From Gymnogyps californianus (taxonomy: Eukaryota > Chordata > Aves > Accipitriformes > Cathartidae), in the NCBI RefSeq assembly GCF_018139145.2, contig NC_059485.1, forward strand, positions 17,483,698 through 17,547,697: 64,000 nucleotides of DNA, in the 5' to 3' direction. Below the pieces are notes generated by a model. That model had not been told where the DNA came from and searched no databases. It was given only the letters and a program-made list of their open reading frames with translations. Below are positions 1 through 14,500 of the stretch, piece after piece. The position numbers were made by a program, and so were the translations under genes. Positions within the stretch are counted from its first letter, which is position 1; each line of letters begins with the position of its first letter.

Positions 1-84
1 AGACAGCCTAGTGAAATGGGCAGCAAGGCAGGACTTTGTTGCTAACGCTTAGACCCCCAGAACAACCCTGGCTCCAAGGGACCT

Positions 85-330
85 TCAGAAGTCCCCAGCC
101 CAACCTCCTGCTCAAAGCGGGATCAGCAACCGGATCAGACCACAGCGCTCAGGGCTTGAGCTAGCTGGATCTTTGTTGTAGTTTAACCCCAGCCTCTACC
201 CTAGCTGAAACCAGGACAGTCTTAAAAACCTCCAAGGAGAGAGACCGATCAACCTGTCTGGGCAACCTTTCCCGATACCTGACTATCCAAAAGGTGGAAA
301 AGTTTCCTTATATCAAGTCAGAACTATTTT
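85..330 (-). mobile_element. CR1 LINE 3'-region fragment, interrupted
   Basis: Reading left to right it follows the reverse complement of the CR1 tail: ...cccaacctcctgctcaaagc..., then ...acctccaaggagagagacc... and ...tctgggcaacctttcc.... It is diverged and 5'-truncated, as is usual for CR1. An LTR-like remnant (177-218) splits it. Confidence 0.65.
177..218 (-). mobile_element. Internally deleted LTR remnant inside CR1
   Basis: 42 bases that start TGTAGTTTAACCCCAGCC and end TAGCTGAAACCAGGACA. These are the two termini of the LTR family found complete at 43160-43741, joined directly. CR1 sequence resumes on each side. No clear target duplication remains. Confidence 0.6.
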
Positions 331-3300
331 TCATTCCTAGTAATTTGTGCACGTCTTTTAGCGTAAGGGTTCAGTTCACCTTAGTCACCAGTTATGTCAC
401 CAGCTTTCATAGCAGGCACCTTATCTTGTGACACAAACAAATGGTCTATATACAGTCAATAGCAACAGGAAATAAAGAATCCTTTTGTTGACATACTAGG
501 AAAAACGAAGGCTTTTAAAACAAGTTAAGTTTCACCTATGTTTACAATCAACTGTGCTTTTTTCATGCCCATTTTCTGTCCAGTTCAGCAAGAACGTTAC
601 CTGTCTTGTACAGCACACTCAATGCACTAAAGACAAATGTATATTTTTTGTAGAATGGAGTTTGAATGAGCACAATACAGATATTCTGTATCTCAGTCTA
701 CTTTAATTGACAAAGCAGATGGCTTTCCATCTCATATCTGACTATGAAAGTCTTTGGAAAACAACAGTAAAACAAAACACATGCCTGTGTGGCAGAATGT
801 TTTAATATAATCTAACCTATTGCTCTACAGACAAGTAAAACGTCAATTGTGAGTTCCTACAGCAGGGTGAATGGGAGTTGGCTTTGAAAATCTTTTTACA
901 GAAAGCTATACAAAAGCAGAGCCTGAGAAATGCTTTTTCATTTATTGACTACTTCTTATAATTTCTTTAAGAGAAGGATTACTGAACAGCATGCAATTAC
1001 AACTACATGCAAACTACACACAACTATGTGCAGGGTCTGGGGTGGGGGGGATTGGTTGGGGTTTTCATGTTTTTAAACAGAGGCCAATATGCCACCATGG
1101 AGAATATCCTCCAGCAGCAGACCCACAGACAACAAGCTCTGCCACTGACTCAGTGTTTGCCTTAGGGCAAGTGATCCAGGATTTGAATAAGCCACATGAT
1201 TTTTTGGCTGCCAGTCCTTTATGATATACCTAATGCTGCTGAGTATTGGTTTAAACAATAAAATCGAGTTGCTGAAATCATGAGATTGAAGACCACTCTG
1301 CCCCTGCAGATTGCAAAACAGCAAGTCTAAAAGGCTCAAAACAAGAAAGAATAAAAATGACACAGCATTTGATCATTTAAAACATCTCAGTTTTTTTTTT
1401 TTTTTACGTTAACCTCAAAGTTTTGTTGGGAAAGTTGTGGAGAAAACACTAGCAGGATTTTGAATACAAAGAATTTGTGCCCTGCAGCCAGCTGGCAGAC
1501 AACATGGTTACCACTAAGTAGAAAGGAAGGGGAAAGAAGTGGGGAAAATAGGAAGGGGATAAGTATAAAAGAACAGGACAACAACTGGAGCTTGCTGACT
1601 TTTTTTGTTCGGATGCTAACATTTCAATTTTTGCCTAGGCTATTCCTTCTGTTCAGACATCCTCCCAATCCCAGAAATCTCTCTAGACATCTCTATGTAT
1701 AACCTTTTCATCTTAGTAAGGGAAAACAGTATTTCCTTCTGTTTTTTGTTTCCTAGTGATTTGCTAGAGAATAGTGGTAATCCTACTGCTCTGTGGTACA
1801 CTTAAAGTGAACCAATTTGATGATGGATTGAACTGCCTCATCTTCACCTTGCCTATTAATCTCAGCAGCTGTTTCTTGCTTTGTTATAGAACAAAGCAGC
1901 TGAGATTATCTCTTGCTACATGCACACAATGGCATTTGTTTTTCATAATAGAGTGTTGCCACTCATTCAGCAGGGGTGAGATATAAGGACGAGGAGAAAT
2001 TGTGCGGTACGTGAACAGAGAATGTGACAGTACTCTTAATAAGAGGAAGCCTGCTAGGTACAACAGAAAGGTAAGTGAACACAACATTGAGGTTGCACAG
2101 CTGAAGTTCATGATAGCATGAGGTACCAACCTACCCGGAGCTGTTCTTTAAGAATAGAAGACGATGCCTCCTATCACGCTGAACTACTATTAAATACCTC
2201 ACCCTAAATTCGTGTCCAGTTTTATGATTTGAATTGGAACTTGGCTATAGTTATGCTTGACTAAAAGTGCCTGCAATGCTACGGGTTTTGTTCCTTTTTA
2301 TTCTATTGAGGAATGAAGACTATGGGAGAGACATAAGATTCATCTGAAAAAGTGGGGCAGAAGAATCTTTCTTAACAGGCTTGCTAACCTATGAGGAGGG
2401 CTTCAAACTACGTCTCTCAGGGAGCGATGATGATGATAGCCTGACAAGAAATGGGGCCACTGTGAACAGTGAAGGGGAGGCTCTGGTACGTTCCTTGTGA
2501 AGGCAGCACATGCAGGATCCCATCTCAAGTGCCTGAACACAAGTACATACATCATAGGAAACGAGATAGGAGGAATTAGAAGGTGCATAGCTTTGATCCC
2601 ATCGGGATTACAGAAATCTGGTGAGACAGCTTCCATGTTCGAAGGGTTGCACTAGAGGGATATAGGCACTCTAGAAAGGACAGGCTGGGAGGTGAGGAGG
2701 AGGGGTTGCTCCCTCTGCAAAGGAGCAGCCTGAATGCGCTGAACATTGCCTTCTGATAGGTGATGAGCCCTTTGAGAGTTTACGGTTAAGGATCAGAGGA
2801 CAAACTGCTGACCTGTAAAACAACATCATGACGCATAAACTAATATTCATTTTAACCTTGAACTTTTAAATGCTTATTGTTCGCAGATCATCTCACTTCA
2901 GTAAAAAACCAAAACCAAAAGTCACAGCTGGCAGTATTACCAGAGGGGTCCTTTGGTTTCCTATCTCTTGTCTATAGTCATTTGACCAGGACTTTCGTTT
3001 TCCTACAAAAGTTACCAAAACTGAAAATTAAAAAATTCCTTTCCATATCAGATGATGTTGCATTCAGTAAATAGTGCAGAACCACAGGGAAGCTGGCAGC
3101 TGCTTAGAGCCAGCAATAAAGCAGGACCCTGGCCTTCTGGCACAGAGAGAGAATTTGCATCTAGAGGTTATTCTTCTTTGACCGATGATGCCACCTCAGT
3201 AATTATGAAGTGCTGTCACTGTGATAGAGCTTTCTCATGAATACAGAAGCAGCAAACTCCCCCCAAACCCCAGTATTAGATAAAGTACAGTGCTTTGGAG

Positions 3301-3506
3301 AATGTGGTCTCAAACAAACAAGCCACCGCTCCAAATACAGAGTTCTGCACCAGAAAAGAAAACATGAACTTGTTCTAGCAGATTCTCTGGATCCCTCATC
3401 AAGGTTCATGCTAATAAATACTTAGCTTTTACAGACATCTATGCATCTTTACCATTTTGGCCTGAGGAGCGTCTGAAAGCCATCACCACTGGCCGTTTAA
3501 ACTTTT

Positions 3507-3631
3507 TTAGAGGTCATCCTTCCAGTGGATGAGCACACATTGAATGAACTGAAAATCATCAGCCCCTATCATAAGACCATCTGTCTCCTCCTTATTCTCA
3601 TTATTCCCATCTTCTCCCTCGCTTTCATGTG
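3507..3631 (-). other. Possible acidic terminal exon, candidate CLUAP1 3' end
   Basis: After a possible acceptor (ctgtttcag) one frame reads HESEGEDGNNENKEETDG, continues to IHWKDDL and stops with TAA at 3509-3507. The acidic character suits the CLUAP1 tail, but the sequence does not match the mammalian ending (ESDNDF) and the pyrimidine tract before the acceptor is poor. It could equally be a conserved 3'-UTR block or chance. Confidence 0.12.
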
Positions 3632-5429
3632 CTGAAACAGTCATCGCCTCTCATCATTAACAGTCATTTTACAGTAATCATTTCTATTGAAACACATATA
3701 AAGCATACCTGAGGGTATTTTATACACTTAACTGATACTCACCAGAAATTCACCAACTGTTATCATAACACTGGCACCACCAGTGTCGGTGGAAGGGGAT
3801 GGGGATTAATTTCTGCTGTAGTGTCATTATTTTAAATTATTAATTTGATTCATTGTCCTTCTTCAGAGAAAGTTTTGGTTTTTTTTTTTATCTTGAAACT
3901 CTTCTGTCCCAGCTAGCCCTTACCGGTCATTGCTGTATCTATTTTCAAAAGAGTCAAATTCTTTTGAAAAACAGCAAATTTTATGCTACTTTACAACATG
4001 ACTCTGTCTTTCCAGGTTACTCTTTTCCTGTGATAAACCCTGCTAACCTTGCATTTTGCTGCTTCTTGTGGAAGAATTGTTCACTAAGAGTACTGTAATA
4101 GATACAGTAAAAGAACTGCAATAAATGGGGCAGAAGAGCATTAGTCATTCAAGCTGACAGAATAGCACTTACGCAAGTGAAACACCAAATCCGACTTAGT
4201 CTACTAAGAAGGAGACCAAAGAGCATTCATGTTGGTCAGTTCACAGTACACAGGCACCACAGAACGTAGCATCCTCCTCCAATAAATTTTGACACACCAA
4301 CTCCAGTGATCACGTTTATAAAAATAAACAATTAGATCTGTTAGATCACTACTGAAGTGCACTTTCATCAACAAAAGTCACAAAATACCTCAGAAGTTTC
4401 TTGAAAGGTTTATCTTTTCAAGGAAATACATGTTAAATAACTGAGCTTCATTCATGCTCATGAAAATCAGGAAAAAAGCTAAAATGTTTTCTAATGTAAA
4501 TGAAATATATCATAAAGGAAAGCTGTCATAGTAAAAAATTCTAGCATGGGCTCTTATGATGACTTTGTTTTGGGGAAAAGTCTTTAGGAAGGTAAATTGC
4601 TATCAGGGATCTGTGGGCAAGAGGAGCAAGGAACAGGGTGCCCAGCTGAGCCTTTGCACGGGGTCATGTAAGTAGCAGAAAGCAGAGACAGGAAAAGATG
4701 CAATTTATGGCCTAGGATACCTACACTGATGCTATTCTAACATAGCAGCTCTTAATGATACCACACTCAGGCTACATGAAGCCAGACAGTGAAACGTATT
4801 CAAAAAAACGCACTTAAAGTAACAGGATGCAACACAATCCACAGCAAGTATTTTAAAATTACATTGGTTTAATGTTTCTCACATACACTTCTTCCTAAAG
4901 CTTCCAGAATTACTTAGCAAGTTCTGCTCAAACACTGCAATAACCACTTTTCACAGAACAGATAAATTGGAGTTGGAAGTGAACAGCACACTTCGTAACC
5001 TGAAGTTGAGAGGTAGCGTCCTGAGACTTAAGGCAGATCAGTTACTGTTCCTTTTGAATAAGCAGACCGCGCATGAAGGTCTCACCTAGACATTAATAGC
5101 TTTCCTTTGGGAACTCAAAAGGAAGGGACTAAACAGAAAGAGCAAGTTAGCTCAGGGGGATGAATTCCAGCTTGGTAACTGTTTGTTCTTGCACTATGGA
5201 ATGGGTTTCCTGACTTGCCTATAGACTAGGGTGCCATATTCATGCTTTGTATGAACTCTCTTTGCTTCTCTCTACAGCTCTCCCCTCTTATCCTTGTAAA
5301 GTAAATAAGTATTTCTCCCAGTGGCATGTTTCTTGAGCAACTTTTGATGCAATATAAAAGCTTTCTGTACAGGTTAATCCACTTTTTTCTGTGCCTAAAC
5401 ATTACACGTTTTTCATTAGAACGGTCAAA

Positions 5430-5545
5430 CAGCGAACAGCTTGCCCAAAGGGGCTGTGCAGTCTCTGTCCTTGGAGGCTTTCAAGACTGGACTGGATAAA
5501 GTCTTGAGCAATGTGGTCTGATGCCATAGCTGACCCTGCTTTGAA
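5430..5545 (+). mobile_element. CR1 LINE fragment
   Basis: Plus-sense CR1 tail words in order: cagcttgcccaaaggggctg, tccttggaggctttcaagac, tggactggataaagtcttga and agctgaccctgctttgaaca. The 3' terminal repeat is lost. Confidence 0.75.
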
Positions 5546-8396
5546 CAGAATTAATCTGTGAATCATCGACCAAGAAAACAGGTTTAAAAGTTATTTAGCT
5601 ATTTTGATTGGTTTTTTATTAAAAAAAACCAACCCAAAACTTCCCACCTCAAATACTCTTCTCCACTGCCGTACTGTACTTGTTTTGGGCTACATATTAG
5701 GATGCATGGCAATTCAAGGAATTTGACATACGCTACATGAAAGCTCCCAGAAAGGATACCAGTCCAGCTCTGTGCAACCTTATCCCCTTCATTATGAGCT
5801 CTGCCAGTTCTGGAGTCAACTCTGGCTCTGATGAGCTTGAGGTTTCAAATCTTCCTTTACTCCATGACCTTCTCTCCCCTCTCTTTCTGAAGCTCTGATG
5901 ATTAGGATGCCTTCTTGCATGCACACATGCACCCTATTTTCATTACCTCCTGGGCCAGCCAGTTCTCCCCCACACCTATGTGTGCATTTTGCACAGTATG
6001 GATCACTTCTTTTCAGATTGATGTAACTCTTCCCTTGACTATCTCCATTCATTCAACAATAATGGGAAAGAGGCACCATAAATATGGAGAAGACTTCATA
6101 AAAAACAGATGAAGTATACCAAATGCTTCTGCAGAACTGCTTTTCCAACACTGCTCCAACACTGCTCCTAGAGCACACTTTGCTGTGCCACCACCGAGAG
6201 CTGTCTCATTATTCACATAAATTGGGCCATTTTGAGAGCGAGGAGTTTTGCACCGTCATGATTCACCAAAACAAGTACCAGCATAAATGCCTTTTCCAGT
6301 TGGTTAAAGCAGCATAGGGATCCTGCCTACAGGTATATCTAGCATGTTTATGCTAAGTTAAGGTTTTCCTTTCAGATTCAGCAAGATCCAGATTCAACAA
6401 AACTGGCTAGAGGCTTGAAGTCAAAGGCCCCAAGTGGATGTAAGAAATACTCTTGAACCATCCAGGAACCACAGGTCAGAGCCAAGGGAGCAGAACATTA
6501 GAGGAAACACAGCACTGAGCACACTGCTGAGGATTTATGTGACGGTCTACGACAGGGCATAGCTCAAGAGGATTGTGAAGAGACAGAAGACAAAAGGATT
6601 GGTAGGGCACTGGCAGAGATTGCAACATGAGACTAGGCGAGATGACAGGCCTTTAAATCATCCGCCAGCACTGAGTCAGAGAAATCTAAACAGAACTAAG
6701 AAAAAAGAAGAAAAAAGACCCAGACTAACATTTTTTGCCCAGAATTTTCCATGTAAATGCTTTCATACAAGAAGCTTCAAGTCAGCAATAACACTCAGGA
6801 ATTCGCTACTGCCTAAAATAACATGACAGAGGATAGACTATATCCTGTGAATCAAATGTATTCATCATTAGATATAATGCAAGTTTACCATAATGACAAC
6901 TCCTCTCCATCTTTCCTATTTGCTTTTGTGGAAGATATGAATTATAATGACTCAATAACAGCTCATTCAGCATTCCCATCATGTATTACATTTTTATTGT
7001 ACCAAGCTTACAAGCGATATTGGTCGGGCGTGTGATTTATTTGCATTCATGTACAATTCTGTAACGTAAACCTGAGGTCAGTTCGCAGCGTCTGAAGAAA
7101 TTATCATCCAAATTAATATTGACTGGAAGTTAGTACTCACAGCTGTGTCCTGTCCACCACCATAAAGCAGTCACTGTTACACCACTGCTAGTATCCAACA
7201 TCAGAATTATCCTCTCCCTGTGTCACAGGTAGCACAAACCCGTAAGTGTTCGAAGGGGAGTCAGGATTATTGCTCTTTTCAAGGAGAGCATTTATTATAT
7301 CAAAGAGTAGTTGTTCTTGGTGAACTTGATGGTTCCAGGAATTGATAACAGAATCTGCTGCCCTCCGTCTTGAGATCAATTGGCTCCAATACAGCCTATG
7401 TTTCTTATAGGACAGAATCTCTTCAACAGGCGGCTGATGCACACTTCAGTTTATTTCTTATTTCCCACCAGTCAAATTGCAAATTAAGAGGTAGCACCAG
7501 CAAGCCTCTCTCTAACAGTCTTGTTAGAGCCCTAGCACAGGAATTAGAGACCTGTTTTTTATGATTTCTCCAGCCTGAAAACATTTGCACTCCTAGTTCC
7601 TGCTTGCCAGGACCGTGCTCTAGCTACTAGCTTAGAAGACTGGGATAAAACTATTTTTAAATATCTCATTGTGGTGGATTAGAGAAGAAGAAAGTAAAGA
7701 TGACTAATGATGCAGACAAACCTCTCTTTTGAAAGGGGATAGCAAGCACTGTTTCTAGGACTGGTCACATGCATCAGGCTATGATTCTTTCATACCAAAC
7801 GAGTAGGTAATCATCTCTGGGCAACCAATGATCTACAACAACATCAGGTTTCACCTTACACATCCTTCTTCTCTAGTTTCAATAACTCCTGTTCTTCTCC
7901 CATAATCACCCAGCTTAAGTAGCAGGGACGCAGGATAGCTTCATTCCAGCCTACTCTACAGATTAAGAAACAGGAGCTGTTGGTTTAAAAATCCTTGTGG
8001 CTGAGCAGGAACTGAGATGTAGGATGCACTATATGAAGTCCTTGTTTCTTGTTAGAAGGTGGCCACCACCACATACTTAAAGTGAATGCAGCACTGCCAA
8101 AGTGAGTTAGACCCTGCTTAATAGGCCAGGCTCTGACCAAGTCAGGTTTCTTCTCAGTCCTCTCAAAGCTGCAAAGCAGCTCAAGTAGGAGACAGGCATA
8201 TAGCTCTCCAGGTCAACAAATTTTAAAAAAGGAGGTCTCCAAATGTAGTGGCCTAAAATGGAGGTTTCCATTGATTTCAGGAGTACATCGTGCTCAAGGT
8301 AAGCCTGAACGAGAATGTAAATGGATTTCTAGCAAAACAAATATGGCTCACAGTCCCTAGGCAGAAAGGTGCACTGTTTGCCCTAGGATTTCTTAC

Positions 8397-8513
8397 CTTT
8401 CCTTAGTCCTGATGTTTGACCCTGCTGCAATGCTTCTGAAATGGTATGGCTCACAATTTGGCCCACTGGTTATCTCAATATCAGAATCATCTTCAAAGAA
8501 TCCTGACAGTATT
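8397..8513 (-). other. Possible exon, candidate CLUAP1 tail exon
   Basis: A 117-base open stretch has a possible acceptor (cctctgagagctccag) and a good donor (gtaaga). One frame reads ILSGFFEDDSDIEITSG and on to IRTKE. The DDSDIEI stretch resembles DDSDIDI of the mammalian CLUAP1 tail, and it lies in the right place and on the right strand. The rest of the segment does not resemble the family, and the preceding exon is missing. It may be chance. Confidence 0.2.
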
Positions 8514-11500
8514 CTGGAGCTCTCAGAGGAGAAGGCAATGACTGTGCAAGGTGCAGTAACTCACACTGCCAGCCCGTGCGCCAGGTGGGTGTTAGCCAAG
8601 GGTTCTGCCAGGACACCTATCCGAGAGGTCTACTGTTCATACATGCATAGTGTTTAATTTTCATATGTTTCACAGAATTGAACTAGAAATTGTTTCTGTC
8701 TCAGCTAGAAAACTGAGAATTATTTTACTATCTAACATTTAAAAACTCAAACCTTACTGTTTTGCACATTATGAGATTACGCATGCTTGTGCAAATCAAA
8801 ATGCTAGTCTCATAGCTACTTTTCTCTGCTGCTAAGTATCAGTAGCAGAGCATAAACCTCCTAAATTTCACATACATCATTTTAACATTACCTACTTATG
8901 TCATTTGGTGCAAATCACTTGCAAAACATCAGTACCAAAATAAGAGTTATTTTAACTTTTTCTTTCAACCAATTCCTTGGGTTTTAATCACCTATTAAAA
9001 GGTTTCTCAATGATTTTTATGTGTTGATATCTGGGGGGAAAAAAAAATTGATCTGCTTGATCAGTGTTGCTTCAAGTGATCTGATTGTCTCCTATTTTGA
9101 GTGAACGTCAGGCTAGATTTCTGTTACATAATTCACACATCTAAAGTACTTGTGAATATTCAAAAGCGTAATGCAGGCTGACAGGGAAGGCAGAAAGACC
9201 GTAATATGAACAATCCACTTATCTTCTTACCAAATAAAACCGGATAAAGAGAATACTTAAAACCTAAAAGGCAGTACATTCAGAATGCACTAAATAGAGA
9301 CTGCTTTCATGCAATGTTTCTTCTGGAGTGGAGTCACTGCAGAAGAAATTCAGCAAGGCAGCCTAAGAACTGAAAGTATTAGAGATCAGATAGTGTCTGA
9401 TTTCTAATTGTGAAAATCATTCATGGATTTCCAAGCTACGCTATCAATGAGAGCCATTACGTCTCATGCTTCACAGAAGCAATTGCTGGCACAACTGCGA
9501 AACTCACCCTGACTTAGTACACTGCACAACTTAGTAGATACTCTCCCTGTGTTCCTTCCCCAACTGCAGAGTATTTAATACATAACAGAATTAGCACAGT
9601 TTTACCACAGCAGTAAGAAAGAACTAGACTGAGTAGCTTATGCACGGGGTTCATATCCAAGCACAGCACCAAGCCCTGATGTGCAAGGAACCTCTTTGCC
9701 TCTTCTGCTAAGGACTTCATGGGCTGCTGAAGGCAGAATATGAATGTTACCATTGCTCAGAAAAACCTGCAAGTGATGATCAGAGCTTTAATAAATTCTT
9801 GTTTGATCTCTAGGTCTGTGAAAAAATAAGTTCTAGAGTCTGTCAGACACGAAGAACTTGAAGCTGTGAGTCAAATGCCCCCAAATTTGGGATCCTAAGG
9901 CAAGTTTGTTCACCCATCTGGCACATCAGATGTCAAGATAATCCTGACAAGTACGTGGATCTTCGAGCACTGAGTTGACTGATCTGATTGAGATCAATTG
10001 AGCTGATCTCAACTGTTTCCATTTCCCAAAAAGTTTTCCAATAGCTTTTAATGGGACACGGTATCAATAAAGCACCAGGAGCAGGTACGCACACAACTAC
10101 TTCAGGACATTTAGAGGTACCTTTGAGAGTCTAAATCTAGTTGCCATGATATTGGTAGGGGATTGCAGATTTTTGCTTCAGTGGAGTGAATGCACACAAC
10201 AACACTTCCATCTTTTCTAACATGCTCTTCACATGCCCTCCCACCTTTTCTCTATCTCCATCTTCTCCTTTTGTGTGACCATCATTCCTGAGGCCAGCAG
10301 TTTCCTCCATCCTTTTCTCCTGTGCTCCATTGCCCCTAGTCTCTCCCTGTGCGTTCCCTTCCTCCTCCTCTGTTTTTTTCCACATTTCTCCATTATGGGA
10401 TTTGTGTGTCTCAGTGCACCAATATTGTCATACTTGTACACCAGACTAAATGCCAAAAGAGAAGCAATCGACAATTAAGATGCCTGTGCTTACTTTTACA
10501 TCTGATATTCAATATAATTCAGCAACACTGGACCAGGAGTGCTCTCCCGGTACCTATAAAAATGTTACCAAACAGTCATAATTCAAATGTGCATTAGCTA
10601 GAAGATTAAAGATTGTAACCAACCGCTTTTCATATTAACCTTCTGTCCGGCTATTTCAGTAAGCAGACATCGCAATGGGAATGTCTAGATTTAATATTTC
10701 AAATGGGATAGCTCAATGCAAAAAGACATGAAAAGGAGCAGAACCAAGGAGTATCTCAGACTGCAGCAGAACTCAGATATCCCCATTATGTGCATATTCA
10801 GAATAAAGCATCTGCTTCAGGTGTGGAGCTCTGATAAAAAACCATTAGTTTAATGAAGAGGGGATTTTATTTGGGGAGGGTGGGTTGCAAAGGGAAAGTC
10901 ACAATACAGTCTGTTTATTTGGCTTTTTCCTTGCTTAATCATGATGGACTGCTTACTAATAGTAATATCATAATGATGAAAAGAAACATGGTTTAAGCAA
11001 TCCCAAACCAAAGATAATGACTGAGTGGCTTAGAACATCCTCTTCCGTGTGTCCACCCCTTCATGATATTCCTTAGGTGAGAATTCACAGCACTAGCATA
11101 AAAGCAGTCTTAAAATACCTTAGGAGAAAGTAGCTGAAGAAGAGAGTACTTCAGGGATGTCCTCTGAGAAGCACAAGGAAGAATAAGGATATTCTGTCTA
11201 GAGAAAAGGCAAATGCTAAAGGACATTGCCAAGTTACTCTGGCATTACACAAGCTAGTTTCAAAAACGCCTTTTTGAACTGTATTAGTCTGTGTTGTCCT
11301 TTCAAAGAGAGGCATTCATTTATAGTCCATAGAAAATTTCAACCCCCAAATCTGAAACCCCCTGAAACTTTGATTTTTAGAGCAGCCAAAGTTCTAATAA
11401 CTTTCATGTCTAAACATCAGAAACAATTTCATCTTAAAAACAGGATAAAAATTAATGAAGTGTGCTGAATCTTTATACAAAGTAGAAGAATAAGTACAAA

Positions 11501-14500
11501 TCTTTGAGGAGACATGGCACATAAATCCCTGCTTCTGCACAGAAATGCAAGAAGATGGATTAATTCCACGAGCAGGACAAGAGAACAGAAACAGGATAAA
11601 AGAGGTGGCTGAAAATGAAAAAAGGCTAAGGAAACTGCAAAGACAAAAGACCCTTATTTAAATTCCTCGGATCCAATAGTAAGTAGTGCATGACAGGTTG
11701 TCAATAAGTGAGAGAAACTCACTCGAAGGAGGAGGCATGTGAGGACTTCTGACATCTCCACAAATGAGAGCTGATTACAGACAAATAATTTCATATTTTT
11801 CATACATTTCAAAGGGCTTCCGCAGCAAACAGGCAGGTGCTCTGCAGGTGGTAGTTTCATCATCAATTAACTGTTCCATTCTAGCAATTCATTCGGTTCA
11901 GACTCAACACCAAGCCTTTAAGTTCCTTTTAACACAGAGAGGTTGCTCAGTCCAGTGCCTGGCAGGAGACTCCTGCCGATTGCTCTCCAACCACCGCTCC
12001 GTATTATTACGGACACCAGGAGGCAAAGGGAACAGGAAGCTCAAGACAACGACAGGAGCTACAGAGCGCTTCTCTCCAGGCAACTGTACACCTACCGTAT
12101 GAAAGAACAAACCAAAAAAAATCCACACAAACGACCAGCGCTGCAGTCTGGAGAGGCTGGAGTGCTTCAACTGCTCAATGTCACTTAATTAAAATTGTGT
12201 GCTTGGGTACAATCTTTAAATCACTTTTCTAATTAGGAAATGCACTCTGGCCCAGGTCATTAGCCATGCAACGTCAGCAGGGTACCAAAACAGCTTTGAG
12301 TCTAAGCGCACTAGAGATTAGTCTCGTCGTTCAGCCACAGCCTCTCAATCAGAACAAAAATTCCTCCTACAAAACATGCACCCAGTCAAGGAAAGGGGTC
12401 CAGGAACCAGTTCTCAGTACTGAACAGCACATGGAGTGCTGGATTAATCTAATTACATTGCTCTCGCTTTTTTCTGGCAAGCTATTTAACAAAATACACA
12501 GCGATGATAAAAGAATTGACTCTCACTTCTACTACAGAAGATAATTAAGATTTGTTTGGTGGAACAAAAGACAAATCAGGGTTGAAAAATATCAACATAA
12601 TTTTCAATGTTCTTTGACAGTTGGAGAGAGTGTGTATTAAAATGGATTAAACGTAATTATCCTTGTTACTTTTCCTCTGTTGATTCTGAAAATGACACAA
12701 GATGATAAGCTTTAGGACAACATGCAGCATCATTTTGGAGCAAACCGCTTTTTTTCCAAGCATGTAATAAACGACTCATGGTTTTGCTTTACCAACAAGT
12801 AGCCAAAGGCAATGAAGCACCACCTGAAAAGCAGATCAAGACTGACAGAAGAAGTGAGAGAAATACCCTGGTGTTCCAGGTTGGCAAGAGACTAATCTGA
12901 AATGCATTAAGCAGTGCGCCATCTTTTTAAAATAAAAAAGTCCCCCCACTGGTTTGGAAATAGGAGTGCACCAGCAAGTCTCTTGGTTTAGTTGGGACCC
13001 AGATTCTTCATCCTCTTTCAGTTACCAAGTCCTGGAGCCTGATTTTGAGCACTGATGTCTCATAATGACTTCAAATAATAGTTTGGACTCCAGCACTCCT
13101 GCAAATCTGGCTGTAAAAGACACACGCATAGCCTCCTCTTCTACCAAAGCAACAGCTTCTACAACAAAGCAGTCATGGCTACTTGAGTCACTGTATTGCT
13201 GCCCACAGAGAGACGGTTAGAGTCTCATCCTTTAAATATTCTAAGTATTTTTAGATACTCCAATTTTCTGTTCTTGATCCCCATGCTCCCTCTCCAGTTC
13301 TGAAGAACAACTGTCAAATGTACCTTTTTTTCCCCTTTTTATTTTTGGTCTTCCCAAACACTCCCTAGTGAAAAGATTTAACAGACTAATATACAGGAAG
13401 TGAAATGAAATGATCTCAGGGTACTTTCAGGGTTAAACTCAAGCTACAGAACTAGACTTGACAGGTAAACTTCATGCTGGTTTAAGCTAACAATGTATTT
13501 AACAGATACAGGGTTCAGCACAATACTTGATCACTTGAGGTCATAGTTAGAGACACCCAAGCACAGACCACCAGACACGGCAAGAACGCATTCCAAATGC
13601 AGAAGACCTGACGGCATTTTGCTTTTAGCATAAAACACAGCTTAAAGATGTTTCCAGCTCTGATGCCTGCTAACGCATACTGCATATAACAAGTGATAGA
13701 AGTGGGCAGAGAAAAACCACATCTTTTTGTCAGAAGCTTTTATACTCTTTAATTCTGCACAATGCTGAAGCATTGTTACCTGCTTATCCTAGTAAATGAA
13801 GAGCCAAACCATATGGGTAGATTTCCAGGTGTCTCACAGAAAGAAGGAGAAAAAGGAAAATAAAAAGTGCTCTCCATATTCTAAGCACGGGCACAGCCCT
13901 GAATGACAAAGGCTTTTTCTTCGTCTTACTATCTTTTAACAAAAATCCCCTGAAGAGCTGTACGCCAACTCATTACTAACTTCTGTGCATGAATTTATAA
14001 ACAGTTTCAGGTAATTCAGTTCAAAACATTTCTACTTTTGGTATTAAGTCTCAATGGCATTTGAACAGAAGGGAAAAAAATCAGATTTTAGGCTTCATTT
14101 CAAGATTATGATTTGAGGACTTCTTTTTTTTTGGCCAAAGATATGGGGAAGAACTAGAACATTATAAAACAAGACACATGAAAATACCAAGCGGACTACA
14201 GATTAGAAATATGTGAAATAACATCTACAGAGACAGTGCTTATAAAAAGGGAGGTTAATGGGAAATTGGTTCACAATGATTAACAAGTCGTCAAATGCCC
14301 ATGTTCTCTTTTAAAAGACAGGTTATTTTATCCCTCAAGCAAATAATGCAGCAAAATATTTGAGACTTCTCAACAGAATACAGCATGCCTTTTCCTATGT
14401 CCAAAAGGTGACGGAAATTACCATATTTTCTCCAGACTGCAGAACAGGCTGAAGCCTGGTTATGAAGCCCCCTGTACATTGTACTGTGCGGCTTAGGCAC

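Noticed and set aside
7885..7962. Minus-strand segment ending EEQELLKLEKKDV between a tctgtag acceptor and a gtaagg donor
   Set aside because: Splice-like ends are present, but the rest of the segment is unlike CLUAP1 and the similarity is limited to charged residues.
9514..9753. Minus-strand segment FCLQQPMKSLAEEAKRFL as CLUAP1 exon 9
   Set aside because: Resembles the mammalian CLCLIQNKLKEEEKRLL only with a 3-residue insertion and has no usable donor after it. Judged coincidental.
10137..10474. Glutamate- and lysine-rich minus-strand frames that might be the CLUAP1 acidic tail
   Set aside because: Open in more than one frame because of a purine-rich tract, with no match to the CLUAP1 tail and no suitable splice sites.
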